Positions 55,318-63,851 of a stretch of DNA of 64,000 bases are shown here, one piece after another (the stretch's first letter is position 1; each line of letters starts with the position of its first letter). The notes under the pieces are model-generated. The model was not told where the DNA came from, searched no databases, and worked only from the letters and a program-made list of their open reading frames with translations. The DNA is from Prauserella flavalba (GTDB taxonomy: Bacteria; Actinomycetota; Actinomycetes; Mycobacteriales; Pseudonocardiaceae): positions 1 to 64,000 of the forward strand of contig NZ_MASU01000003.1 in NCBI RefSeq assembly GCF_003202235.1. The letters run 5' to 3'. The position numbers and the translations under genes are program-made.

Positions 55318-56184
55318 GTGGACGCGCCTGCGACGGGTTCGCTGTCCGATCCGGGCGGCGAGCGCCCCGAAGCCGCGTGGCGGGCCGCGCCGGACCGTTT
55401 CCTGCGCACTCTGCGTGCCCGCTGGCGGACGGCGAGCCTCGCGTCGGGCTGGCGGTACCCCAGTGACTGGGGGATTCCCGAGGTCGACACCGTGTGCGCC
55501 GCCATCGTGAAGCACGGCGGCGCCGATGGCGCCCTGCCCGCGCTCGCCGGGCTCGGCCGGGCGAGGGCGACCTCGGGCGCGGGGCTGGAGGAGACGCTCA
55601 CGGACCTCGCGGCGCTGCACGCCGTGCTCGCCGACCCTGCGGCCACGGACGGGTTCGTCGCACCCGATGTCGACGCGACCCCGGCCCGGTTACTCCGCGT
55701 CACCGCTGTCGCCTGGGCGGATGTCGCCCTCGACCAGCTGACGCGCGCCGAGGTGAGCGACCCGCTGACCGGGTTGCCCACGGGCGCGTACCTGCGAACC
55801 CGGCTCGCCGAGCTGTACCGCCAGGCCGAGCGCGACGGCGAGCGCGTGGCCGACGACCACGCGCTCGTAGTGGTGACCATGGACTTCGCGACGGCGGCGG
55901 GCTGGACCAGGCTGACCGGCATGATCCTCGCCGCCGACGCACTGCGGGTCGCCTTCGACGGAGGGGAGAGCCTCGCCGTGCTGGGCCCCTCGACCGTCGC
56001 CGCCGTGGCGACGCGCGACGGGGGCGTCGCGACCAGGGCCGTGCGTCTGCGCAGGGAGCTGACGGAACGGCTCGAGGTGGATGCACAACTGCACGAGGTG
56101 GGTACTCCGAGGATCAACGTCGTCCGGCTGCCTGGCGACCACGAGGCGGCGTGCGAGCTGCTCGACACGCTGAGCCGGAATTGA
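55318..56184 (+). CDS. Degenerate GGDEF-domain protein
   Basis: 288 aa, soluble. The C-terminal half has the diguanylate-cyclase entry motif DPLTGLPTGAYLRTRL, but the active-site GGDEF is G215-G-E-S-L (DGGESLAVLGPSTVAAVAT), so cyclase activity is unlikely; it may be a scaffold or a nucleotide receptor. The N-terminal 140 residues are helical and unrecognised. GTG at 55318 is preferred over 55312 for spacing from AGGGGG. Confidence 0.7.
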   Translation: MDAPATGSLSDPGGERPEAAWRAAPDRFLRTLRARWRTASLASGWRYPSDWGIPEVDTVCAAIVKHGGADGALPALAGLGRARATSGAGLEETLTDLAALHAVLADPAATDGFVAPDVDATPARLLRVTAVAWADVALDQLTRAEVSDPLTGLPTGAYLRTRLAELYRQAERDGERVADDHALVVVTMDFATAAGWTRLTGMILAADALRVAFDGGESLAVLGPSTVAAVATRDGGVATRAVRLRRELTERLEVDAQLHEVGTPRINVVRLPGDHEAACELLDTLSRN

Positions 56185-56301
56185 TCGGGGCTTGTGCGCG
56201 GGTCGATTCCGATTCGTGATTTCCTTGATGGGTGAGGCAGCCAGGGAACGGCGCGGCGGCACTCCAGGAAACTAGACTTTGACCAGCGGGGATGGAGAAC
56301 C

Positions 56302-57642
56302 GTGAAGCAGGTCCTGCCCACCACCACCGATCCCGGAGTCCGCTCCGAGCCGGAACCGCGACGGCTCGCGCTGCGCACCTCCCTCCTCCGGCTGTTCGTC
56401 CGCCCCCGCTCGATGGCCCTGCTGGTGGCGCTGCCCGTGCTGGCCGTGGTCGCCGGCATCGTCGGCTGGCTGCTCGACTGGCGGCTCGGTGTCGACAGCG
56501 CGGTGTACCGCGCGGGCGCGGTGACGCTGCTGAACGGCGACCCGCTGTACGAGGGCAACACCCTCGGGCCCGAGCCGTGGTGGGCGCTGCTCCCGTTCAC
56601 CTACCCGCCGACGGCCGCGCTGCTGTTCGTCCCGCTCGCCGTGCTGCCCGTGCAGGTGGCGTGGGGTGTGGTCGCCGCGGTGTCGTTCCTCGCGATGGCG
56701 CTGGTGATCCGCGTGGCGATCGGCGCGCTGCCCCGGCCCTCCGGTGAGCTGCCGCGCTGGGCCTCGCCCGCCCGCACCACGCTGATCTTCGCCATCGTGT
56801 TCCTCGCGCTCGAACCGGTGTGGCGCACGATCTTCCTCGGCCAGATCAACCTGATCCTCATGGCGCTGGTCGTGCTAGACGTGCTGGTGATCAGCGCACG
56901 GGGCAGCCGCTGGGGCGGGGTGCTCGTCGGCGTCGCCGCGGCCGTCAAGCTCACGCCGTTGATCTTCATTCCGCACCTGCTGTTCACCGGCCGCAAGAGG
57001 GACGCCCTGCGTGCGCTGCTGACGTTCTTCGGGCTGCAGGCGCTGATGTTCGCGCTGATCCCCAACGACGCGTGGCGGTTCTGGACCCACACCGTGTCCG
57101 ACCAGGGCCGCATCGGGCCGATGCACTGGGCAGGCAACCAGTCGCTGAACGGCCTGGTCAACCGCCTCTCGGACCTCGCACCGTGGTCGTCGACGGTGGC
57201 GATGGCCATCGGCGCGGCGCTCGCACCGGCCGCGATCTGGCTCATGCTGCGCTTCCACCGGCGGGGGCAGCCGCTGGAGGCGCTGCTGGTGACCGCGTTC
57301 TACGCGCTGCTCATCTCGCCGGTGTCGTGGTCGCACCACTGGGTGTGGGCGGTGCCGCTGATCGTGCTGCTCGTGTCGCGGCTGCCGCAGACCACCCCGG
57401 CGACGGCGGGCAAGCGCTGGTTCGCGGCCGGTGCGGTGATCGTGGTGTTCGTGAGCTGCGTGCTGCTGGTGCTGCCCAACGGGCGGAACCTGGAGCTGCA
57501 CTGGGCGGTCTGGCAGTACGTCCTCGGCAGCGCCTACATCCTCATGCCGCTCGTGCTGACAGCCGTGCTGGCCGGTCGCTGGCTGTGGAGGCGACGCCGG
57601 ACGGCGGCGGAACGTGCCCCGGATCTCACCGGGGCCCGTTGA
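56302..57642 (+). CDS. GT87 polyprenol-phosphate-mannose mannosyltransferase
   Basis: 446-aa integral membrane glycosyltransferase (DUF2029, GT-C fold) with about 11 helices. Early loop with acidic pair DWRLGVDSAVYRAGA, then YEGNTLGPEPWWALLPFTYPP and LGQINLILMALVVLDV, NQSLNGLVNR and SPVSWSHHWVW are typical. Such enzymes add alpha-mannose to PIMs or lipoglycans. GTG start after GGAGAA. Confidence 0.9.
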   Translation: MKQVLPTTTDPGVRSEPEPRRLALRTSLLRLFVRPRSMALLVALPVLAVVAGIVGWLLDWRLGVDSAVYRAGAVTLLNGDPLYEGNTLGPEPWWALLPFTYPPTAALLFVPLAVLPVQVAWGVVAAVSFLAMALVIRVAIGALPRPSGELPRWASPARTTLIFAIVFLALEPVWRTIFLGQINLILMALVVLDVLVISARGSRWGGVLVGVAAAVKLTPLIFIPHLLFTGRKRDALRALLTFFGLQALMFALIPNDAWRFWTHTVSDQGRIGPMHWAGNQSLNGLVNRLSDLAPWSSTVAMAIGAALAPAAIWLMLRFHRRGQPLEALLVTAFYALLISPVSWSHHWVWAVPLIVLLVSRLPQTTPATAGKRWFAAGAVIVVFVSCVLLVLPNGRNLELHWAVWQYVLGSAYILMPLVLTAVLAGRWLWRRRRTAAERAPDLTGAR

Positions 57643-57683
57643 CTCGCGAAGCGCTCCTGACCTGCCCGTAAGCTGAACCCGCT

Positions 57684-58865
57684 ATGGATACTCGCACCGG
57701 ACTTCCCGTGGTCGGCATGGTGGGCGGCGGCCAGCTCGCCAGGATGACCCATCAAGCGGCCATCTCGCTCGGCCAGTCGCTGCGCGTGCTCGCGGCCGGC
57801 GAGAACGAATCGGCGGGCCTCGTCGCAGGCGAGGTCGTGTACGGCCACCACACCGACCTCGAGGCGCTGCGCTCGTTCGCGCGCGGCGTCGACGTGCTGA
57901 CGTTCGACCACGAGCACGTGCCGGGCGAGCACCTGCTGACGCTCGCGATGGAAGGCGTCGTCGTGCGCCCGGGCCCTGGCGCGCTGGCGTTCGCGCAGAA
58001 CAAGCTGCTGATGCGCGAGCGCATGGCGGCGCACCACTTCCCCGGTCCCGCGTTCGCCGAGGTGTCCGATGTGGACGACGTGCTCAAGTTCGGCGACACC
58101 CACTCCTGGCCGGTGGTGCTCAAGGCCGCGACCGGTGGGTACGACGGCAGGGGCGTGTGGATGGTCGACTCGCCCGCCGACGCCCGCGGCCTCGTACCGG
58201 AGCTGCTCGACGCGGGCACGTCGCTGCTCGTCGAGCAGAAGGTCGCCATGCGCAGGGAGCTTTCGGCGCTCGTGGCTCGCTCGCCGTTCGGCCAGGGCGC
58301 GGCGTGGCCCGTGGTGGAGACCGTGCAGTCGAACGGGATCAACACCGAGGTTCTGGCGCCCGCGCCCGGGCTGACCGCGCGGCGGACGCAGGAGGCGCAG
58401 GACCTCGCGCTGCGGATCGCGACGGAGCTGGACGTCGTGGGCGTGCTGGCGGTGGAGCTGTTCGAGACCGACGCCGGACTGCTCGTCAACGAGCTCGCGA
58501 TGCGCCCGCACAACTCCGGGCACTGGACGATGGACGGCAGCCGGACGTCGCAGTTCGAGCAGCACCTGCGTGCGGTGCTGGACTACCCGCTCGGCGTGAC
58601 GGAGCTGCTGTCGCCGACCGTGATGGCCAACGTCCTCGGCGCACCGGAGACCCCGGCGATGCGCCCCGACGAGCGGCTGCACCACCTGTTCGCGCGCTTC
58701 CCCGACGCGCGCGTGCACCTGTACGGCAAGGGCGAGCGGCCCGGCCGCAAGCTGGGGCACGTGAACATGCTCGGCCCGCTGACCGACGAGCTGCGGCAGC
58801 GCGCCCGGCTCGCCGCGCACTGGCTGTCCCACGCCGAATGGCTCGACGGCTACCAGATCCACTGA
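57684..58865 (+). CDS. purK: N5-carboxyaminoimidazole ribonucleotide synthase
   Basis: 393-aa ATP-grasp enzyme carboxylating AIR to N5-CAIR in purine synthesis. [16 protein letters not shown] at the N-terminus, [15 protein letters not shown] (ATP loop), [17 protein letters not shown] and [16 protein letters not shown]. No Shine-Dalgarno is visible; TAAGCT 10 bases upstream may be a -10 for leaderless translation. Followed after 14 bases by purE. Confidence 0.96.
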   Translation: MDTRTGLPVVGMVGGGQLARMTHQAAISLGQSLRVLAAGENESAGLVAGEVVYGHHTDLEALRSFARGVDVLTFDHEHVPGEHLLTLAMEGVVVRPGPGALAFAQNKLLMRERMAAHHFPGPAFAEVSDVDDVLKFGDTHSWPVVLKAATGGYDGRGVWMVDSPADARGLVPELLDAGTSLLVEQKVAMRRELSALVARSPFGQGAAWPVVETVQSNGINTEVLAPAPGLTARRTQEAQDLALRIATELDVVGVLAVELFETDAGLLVNELAMRPHNSGHWTMDGSRTSQFEQHLRAVLDYPLGVTELLSPTVMANVLGAPETPAMRPDERLHHLFARFPDARVHLYGKGERPGRKLGHVNMLGPLTDELRQRARLAAHWLSHAEWLDGYQIH

Positions 58866-58879
58866 GAGGTACGAAGATC

Positions 58880-59380
58880 GTGAGCAACCCCGTCGTCGGC
58901 GTCATCATGGGCAGCGACTCGGACTGGCCGGTGCTGGAAGCAGCGGGCCAGGCCCTCGACGAGTTCGAGGTGGCCTACGAGGTCGGTGTCTACTCCGCGC
59001 ACCGGACCCCGCAGCGCATGCTCGATTACGCGCGCAGCGCGGGGGACCGCGGGATCAAGGTGATCATCGCGGGTGCGGGCGGTGCCGCCCACCTGCCGGG
59101 GATGGTGGCCTCGGCGACGCCGTTGCCCGTGATCGGGGTCCCGGTGCCGCTGAAGTACCTCGACGGCCTGGACTCCCTGCTCTCGATCGTGCAGATGCCG
59201 GCAGGGGTGCCGGTCGCGACGGTGTCGGTCGGCGGTGCCCGCAACGCGGGCCTGCTGGCGGTACGGATCCTCGCGGCAGGCGACGAGGCGCTGCGCGCCC
59301 GCATGACGGCCTTCCAGGCCGACCTGGAGCAGCTCGTCCTCGACAAGGACGCCGCCCTCCGCGAAAAGCTGACCCACTGA
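58880..59380 (+). CDS. purE: N5-carboxyaminoimidazole ribonucleotide mutase
   Basis: 166 aa, class I Pur[18 protein letters not shown] at the start, [12 protein letters not shown] with the catalytic His, [15 protein letters not shown] and [22 protein letters not shown]. Converts N5-CAIR to CAIR, the step after PurK. GTG at 58880 is preceded by GAGAGG. Confidence 0.96.
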   Translation: MSNPVVGVIMGSDSDWPVLEAAGQALDEFEVAYEVGVYSAHRTPQRMLDYARSAGDRGIKVIIAGAGGAAHLPGMVASATPLPVIGVPVPLKYLDGLDSLLSIVQMPAGVPVATVSVGGARNAGLLAVRILAAGDEALRARMTAFQADLEQLVLDKDAALREKLTH

Positions 59381-59399
59381 CGCCCGCGCCGGCGGCCCG

Positions 59400-59809
59400 C
59401 CCGCTCGCTCGCTCGCGAGTCGTGCGTTCCCGCTCGCGAGTCGTACCTTCAGGCACGGGAGTTGTGCGTTCCCGACGCCGAGTTGTGCGTTCCCGTTCGC
59501 GAGCCCCCCGCTCGGGCTCCCGAGTCCCCCGTTCCGGACGGCGAGTTCCCGCCGGCGTCATGCGGCGCCGGCGGCCGAAGTGGGCGACTCGCGATCTGGA
59601 ACGGCGACTCGCGTGCGGGAACGGGGCACTCGCGCGTTGGGAGCGTACGACTCGCGGTCGGGAGCGTACGACTCGCGGTCGGGAGCGGGCGACTCGCGGT
59701 CTGGAGTGCACGACTCGCGGTCTGGAGTGCACGACTCGCGGTCGGGAGCGTACGACTCGCGGTCGGGAGCGGGCGACTCGCGGTCGGGAGTGCACGACTC
59801 GCGCCGGGT
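59400..59809. repeat. Large 21-bp repeat array C, copy 3, two inverted halves
   Basis: The whole 430-base gap between convergent purE and acyl-CoA ligase genes. The left part (59408 to about 59545) has diverged units in purE sense (CGCGAGTCGTGC, GTTCCCG). The right part (about 59580-59809) has about eleven units in the other sense; from 59641 they are nearly perfect with period 21 (TACGACTCGCGGTCGGGAGC). The centre is GCCGGCGTCATGCGGCGCCGGC. Open frames across it (with SRSGAYD-like heptads) are products of the repeat, not genes. Confidence 0.88.
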
Positions 59810-61459
59810 TCAGGTGAGTTGCTCCCGGAGCCGGCGTTTGAGCACCTTGCCGGCCGCCGACACCGGAATCGCGTCGACGAAATGCAGCTCCCGTAGCCGT
59901 TTGTAGGGCACGACCTGCTTGTTCACGGCGTCCAGCAGGGCCTCCGCCTCGGTCTGCTCGTGCCCAGGGGCACGCACGACGAACGCGACCGGCAGCTCGC
60001 CCGCCTCGGGGCTCCGCCTGCCGACCACCGCCGCCGCGGCGACCTCGGGCAACGAGATGAGCAGCTCCTCGAGCTCTCGCGGGTAGACGTTGTAGCCCTT
60101 GTAGAGCAGCATGTCCTTCTTGCGGTCCACAATGGAGAGATACCCATCGTCGTCGAGCACGCCGATGTCGCCGGTGTGCAGCCAGCCGTCGACGAGCACG
60201 GCGGCCGTCTCCTCCGGCCGGTTGTGGTAGCCCTGCATGACCTGCGGTCCCCGGATGCACACCTCGCCGGGCACGTTCGGCCCGACGGCCTCCTCGCCGC
60301 CCTCGGCCGGGACGATCTTGACCTCCGTGTCGAACGTCGGCACCCCCACGGCGCCGACCTTGCGGACACCGGAACGCCACGTCGGCGAGAGCGTCGCGCC
60401 CATCGTCACCTCGGTGAGCCCGTAGCCCTCAGCGATCACCGCATCGGGAAACCTCCTGCGCAACGCGTTGATCATCTCGTGCGGCATCGGCGCCGCGCCC
60501 GAGGTGATCGTGCGCACCGACGACAGGTCGCCGGCGTGGAACTCCGGGCACGCGAGCAGGGCGGCGAACAGCGCGGGCGCGCCGCCCATCGTCGTGACGC
60601 GCAGCCGTTCGGCATCGGCCACATAGGACGGAGGGTCGAACCGTTGGTGCACCACCGCAGTGCCGCCGTTCAGCACGCTGACGTTCAGCGCACCGATGGT
60701 GCCCATGGCGTGGAACCACGGCGTGAGGTTGATGCCGATGCCCGTGCCGAGCCGGATCGGCCACTCCTCCTCGGAGCCGATCTGGTCCAGCACGGGGTTG
60801 CCGTCATCGTCCACTGTGGGCACGCAACCGGAGCCCCAGCAGGCGTACTGCAGCGTGTTGACGACCACGTTGCGGTGCGTGAGCCGGACCCCTTTCGACC
60901 TGCCCGTGGTGCCGCCCGTGTAGGCGAGGTGCGCGAGATCGCGTGCGACGTCGATGCTCACCGAGGGCGGCGTGTCGTCGGAGTCGGCGTGGAAGGCCTC
61001 GAAGTCGAGCTGCCCGTGCTCCGCCGGCTGGTACACGAGGACGGTGCCGATGCCGGTGCCCTCCAGTGCCTTGGCCACGGGGCCGTAGGTCACCACCGCG
61101 ACGGCGCCGCAGTCGGCGAGTTGCGCGGCGAGGTCCCGCGGTGGGAGCAGCGGGTTGGCGGGGCTGAACGTGGCCCCGGACAGCAGCGTGCCGTAGTAGG
61201 CGACCGGGAAGGCGAGGCAGTTCGGGAGGTGGAGCGCGACGGTGTCGCCCTGGCCGATGCCGCGGTCCCGCAGTGCGTTGGCGAACCGGCACGCCTGGTT
61301 CCAGAGCCCGGTGAACGTGAGGTGCTGCTCGCCGTGCTGGAAGGCGACGCGGTCGCCGTATCGAGCCGCCGCGCCCGCGAGCAGGGAGCCGACCGGGGCG
61401 TCGGGGTAGGTGAGGGAGCAGGGAAGGCCGGGAGCATGCGACGCTGCTGTGATCGACAT
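59810..61459 (-). CDS. Long-chain fatty acid--CoA ligase
   Basis: 549-aa FadD-type AMP-binding enzyme. P-loop LAYTGGTTGRSKGVRLTH, GYGLTEVTMGATLS, GWLHTGDIGVLDDDGYLSIVDRKKDM and catalytic Lys near the end (VSAAGKVLKRRLRE). ATG at 61459 is chosen as it precedes the conserved region by about 35 residues; a farther in-frame start adds CSWPHS-like residues without support. Divergent from fadE25. Confidence 0.9.
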   Translation of the reverse strand: MSITAASHAPGLPCSLTYPDAPVGSLLAGAAARYGDRVAFQHGEQHLTFTGLWNQACRFANALRDRGIGQGDTVALHLPNCLAFPVAYYGTLLSGATFSPANPLLPPRDLAAQLADCGAVAVVTYGPVAKALEGTGIGTVLVYQPAEHGQLDFEAFHADSDDTPPSVSIDVARDLAHLAYTGGTTGRSKGVRLTHRNVVVNTLQYACWGSGCVPTVDDDGNPVLDQIGSEEEWPIRLGTGIGINLTPWFHAMGTIGALNVSVLNGGTAVVHQRFDPPSYVADAERLRVTTMGGAPALFAALLACPEFHAGDLSSVRTITSGAAPMPHEMINALRRRFPDAVIAEGYGLTEVTMGATLSPTWRSGVRKVGAVGVPTFDTEVKIVPAEGGEEAVGPNVPGEVCIRGPQVMQGYHNRPEETAAVLVDGWLHTGDIGVLDDDGYLSIVDRKKDMLLYKGYNVYPRELEELLISLPEVAAAAVVGRRSPEAGELPVAFVVRAPGHEQTEAEALLDAVNKQVVPYKRLRELHFVDAIPVSAAGKVLKRRLREQLT

Positions 61460-61567
61460 CACTCGACAGTAGGGAGAGTGCGGCCAAGAACACAAGGATG
61501 TCCTAGTAAACCGTCACTAACATCGATTGGTGGTAGCCGACTTTGTCCCGATCGAAAGGTGGCGCAG

Positions 61568-62731
61568 GTGACCGACGGCCCTGGGCTCTACCAGCTCGCT
61601 GAGGAGCACGAAGAACTGCGCGCGGCTGTGCGTGCGCTCGCCGAGAAGGAGATCGCGCCCTACGCCGCCGAGGTGGACGAGCAGGAGCGCTACCCCGTCG
61701 AGGCGAGCGAGGCCCTGGTCAAGGCCGGGTTCAACGCGGTGCACATCCCCGAGGAGTACGAGGGGCAGGGCGCCGACGCGATCGCGGCGTGCATCGTGAT
61801 CGAGGAGGTCGCGCGCGTCGACGCGTCGGCCTCGCTGATCCCCGCCGTGAACAAGCTGGGTACGCAGCCCATTCTGCTTTCGGCGTCCGACGAGCTGAAG
61901 AAGCTCGTACTGCCCTCGATCGCCTCCGGTGAGGCGTCCGCGTCCTACGCGTTGTCGGAGCGGGAGGCCGGGTCGGACACCGCGTCGATGCGCACCCGTG
62001 CCCGCCTGGACGGTGACCACTGGGTGCTCAACGGGACCAAGTGCTGGATCACCAACGCGGGCGAGTCGTCGTGGTACACGGTGATGGCCGTCAGCGACCC
62101 CGACGCGGAGAAGAAGTCCAACGGCATCTCGGCGTTCGTGGTGCACAAGGACGACCCCGGCTTCTCGGTGGGGCCCAAGGAGAAGAAGCTGGGCATCAAG
62201 GGCTCCCCGACGCGCGAGATCTACTTCGAGAACTGCACCATCCCCGCCGAGCGGATCATCGGCGAGCCGGGTACCGGGCTGAAGACCGCGCTGCGGACGC
62301 TCGACCACACGCGCCCGACCATCGGCGCGCAGGCGCTGGGCATCGCGCAGGGCGCACTGGACGCGGCGGTGGCCTACGTCAAGGAGCGCAAGCAGTTCGG
62401 CAAGGCGATCGGCGAGTTCCAGGGCGTGCAGTTCATGCTCGCCGACATGGGCACCAAGATCGAGGCGGCCAGGCACCTGGTGTACGCCAGCGCGGCGGCG
62501 AGTGAGCGCGGCGACGCGCGCGCGGGCTTCGTGGCCAGCGCGGCGAAGTCGTACGCGTCGGACATCGCGATGGAGGTCACCACCGACGCGGTGCAGCTCT
62601 TCGGCGGCGCCGGCTACACCCGTGACTTCCCGGTGGAGCGCATGATGCGCGACGCGAAGATCACGCAGATCTACGAGGGCACCAACCAGATCCAGCGCAT
62701 GGTGATGGCGAGGAGCCTGCTCAAGGGCTGA
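61568..62731 (+). CDS. fadE25: Acyl-CoA dehydrogenase
   Basis: 387 aa. ACAD signatures YALSEREAGSDTASMRTRA and QFGKAIGEFQGVQFMLADMG; FAD region LFGGAGYTRDFPVERMMRDAKI; catalytic Glu in QIYEGTNQIQR. Very similar to mycobacterial FadE25 (Rv3274c), next to purE there as well, and to Streptomyces AcdH, which oxidises branched-chain acyl-CoAs. GTG at 61568 after GAAAGGTGG. The last 11 bases overlap the convergent vapC frame. Confidence 0.94.
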   Translation: MTDGPGLYQLAEEHEELRAAVRALAEKEIAPYAAEVDEQERYPVEASEALVKAGFNAVHIPEEYEGQGADAIAACIVIEEVARVDASASLIPAVNKLGTQPILLSASDELKKLVLPSIASGEASASYALSEREAGSDTASMRTRARLDGDHWVLNGTKCWITNAGESSWYTVMAVSDPDAEKKSNGISAFVVHKDDPGFSVGPKEKKLGIKGSPTREIYFENCTIPAERIIGEPGTGLKTALRTLDHTRPTIGAQALGIAQGALDAAVAYVKERKQFGKAIGEFQGVQFMLADMGTKIEAARHLVYASAAASERGDARAGFVASAAKSYASDIAMEVTTDAVQLFGGAGYTRDFPVERMMRDAKITQIYEGTNQIQRMVMARSLLKG

Positions 62732-63203
62732 GCCGAGTCGGCATGGTGGTTCTCCGGGCGGCCGCGGGTACCCTGCGGCCGCCCGAACACGACGAGGACC
62801 ACGGCATGAGTATCCGCAGACCCTCGCGCTCAGCGAAGTCCGCGTAATCCTTCACGTTCAGGGTCGCCAGTGGAACCTCGAACGCGAGACAGCAGGCCGC
62901 GATCCACGTGTCGTTCTCCGGACGTGGGCGGCCTCGCCGCTGCGCGTAGGCCGACATCTCGCCCCACACCCGCGCGACCTTCGGTGTGCCGGGCAAGACC
63001 GGAAGTGGCTGCAACCACTGCTCGAGGCGCTCACGACGGGGGAGGCCCCAGGAGCGCAGGTGAGCCCACTTGCTGAGCTCGGCCAGCGTGACGAATGTGA
63101 TCGTCGGCCGGTAGCCCACCAGCTGGGATGCCAGCCACGGGGGAAGCCTTCGCTTGAACACCAGTGACGCGACATCGGTGTCCAGTACGACAGCTGGAGC
63201 CAC
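62721..63203 (-). CDS. vapC: PIN-domain ribonuclease toxin (VapC-like)
   Basis: 160 aa. PIN acidic residues are visible: VVLDTDVASLVF (first Asp pair), TLAELSKWA (Glu) and ENDTWIAACCLAFEVPLATLN (Asp). VapC toxins cut specific RNAs using Mg2+. The domain ends near RILMPW; the final 28 residues (SSSCSGGRR onward) are encoded by the fadE25 terminator and overlap and look unselected. The GTG start overlaps the vapB stop by one base. Confidence 0.85.
   Translation of the reverse strand: MAPAVVLDTDVASLVFKRRLPPWLASQLVGYRPTITFVTLAELSKWAHLRSWGLPRRERLEQWLQPLPVLPGTPKVARVWGEMSAYAQRRGRPRPENDTWIAACCLAFEVPLATLNVKDYADFAEREGLRILMPWSSSCSGGRRVPAAARRTTMPTRLSP
62755..62785 (+). terminator. Terminator after fadE25, inside vapC
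   Basis: An 11-bp GC stem CGGGCGGCCGC / GCGGCCGCCCG with loop GGGTACCCT, starting 23 bases after the fadE25 stop. No T-run. It lies in the 3' end of the opposite vapC frame. Confidence 0.65.
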
Positions 63204-63403
63204 TACGCCAGATCGGCCTTTCGCTCGGTCGCCACCCAGGAGAGGAACTCGTCCAGCTCATCGTCTCCCTCGAAGATGCCCTCATCGGCCAGCTCGTCGA
63301 CAGACTCGATCGGCCGGACGTGTTTGTCGGCCAGCAGCGCCTCCAGCAGGGCGGGACCATCCATGCCTTCGTGAGAAGGTTCCTCGGCGTTGCTCGTCGT
63401 CAT
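63203..63403 (-). CDS. vapB: VapB-like antitoxin
   Basis: 66 aa, acidic. No clear ribbon-helix-helix or AbrB motif is seen; the helical C-terminus (DDELDEFLSWVATERKAD) would be the toxin-binding part. Assigned by position: upstream of and overlapping the PIN toxin gene. ATG with strong GAGGGAGGTGG upstream. Confidence 0.7.
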   Translation of the reverse strand: MTTSNAEEPSHEGMDGPALLEALLADKHVRPIESVDELADEGIFEGDDELDEFLSWVATERKADLA

Positions 63404-63458
63404 GGTCCACCTCCCTCGCGACCGCGCTCCTCCAACAGACCTTACCGCGATTCCGGCG

Positions 63459-63851
63459 CTAGTCGGTTCCGTTCGGGGTGGCGTCGAGGCGGATGAGCAC
63501 CCGGTCGCTGAGCACCACGTCGTGCGGCAACCGCCCCAGCCGGCCCGCGTCGACATCGGCTCCCGCTCGTTGCGCGGCGCTCGCCAGTGAGCGCCAGTGG
63601 TCGGCTTCCATGCCCTCCCTCGTGCGATCGCCGGACGGTTCGTCGGGGCCGACCACGACGCGCGCGGTCGCGCGCAATTCCTCGGCCGAGGCCTCTGACC
63701 AGCTCTCTGTTGTGCCCCAGCCGCGGTCGGCGAGCAGGACCACGCGGCGCCCGTCGGCGAGTTCGGCCTCGTGCAGGGCCGACACCGAAACGGTCGCGGT
63801 CGCGAGGTCGTCGACGTCGACCGAGGTCACGAGGCGGGTCACCGCGGTCAT
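63459..63851 (-). CDS. Conserved-type hypothetical protein
   Basis: 130 aa, soluble, acidic; no family recognised. Alternating strands and helices (RRVVLLADRGWGTTESWSEA, ARVVVGPDEPSGDRTREGME, VVLSDRVLIRLDA). Its ATG overlaps the stop of the upstream gene (ATGA), so the two form an operon entering from beyond the window. Confidence 0.6.
   Translation of the reverse strand: MTAVTRLVTSVDVDDLATATVSVSALHEAELADGRRVVLLADRGWGTTESWSEASAEELRATARVVVGPDEPSGDRTREGMEADHWRSLASAAQRAGADVDAGRLGRLPHDVVLSDRVLIRLDATPNGTD

Noticed and set aside
59641-59809. CRISPR-like array
   Set aside because: Units are contiguous with no unique spacers, and no cas genes are present.
59580-59906. Open frame of about 108 codons with SRSGAYD heptad repeats across the purE/ligase gap
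   Set aside because: It is made entirely of the 21-bp repeat, has no ribosome-binding site, and its period of seven codons follows from the DNA repeat.
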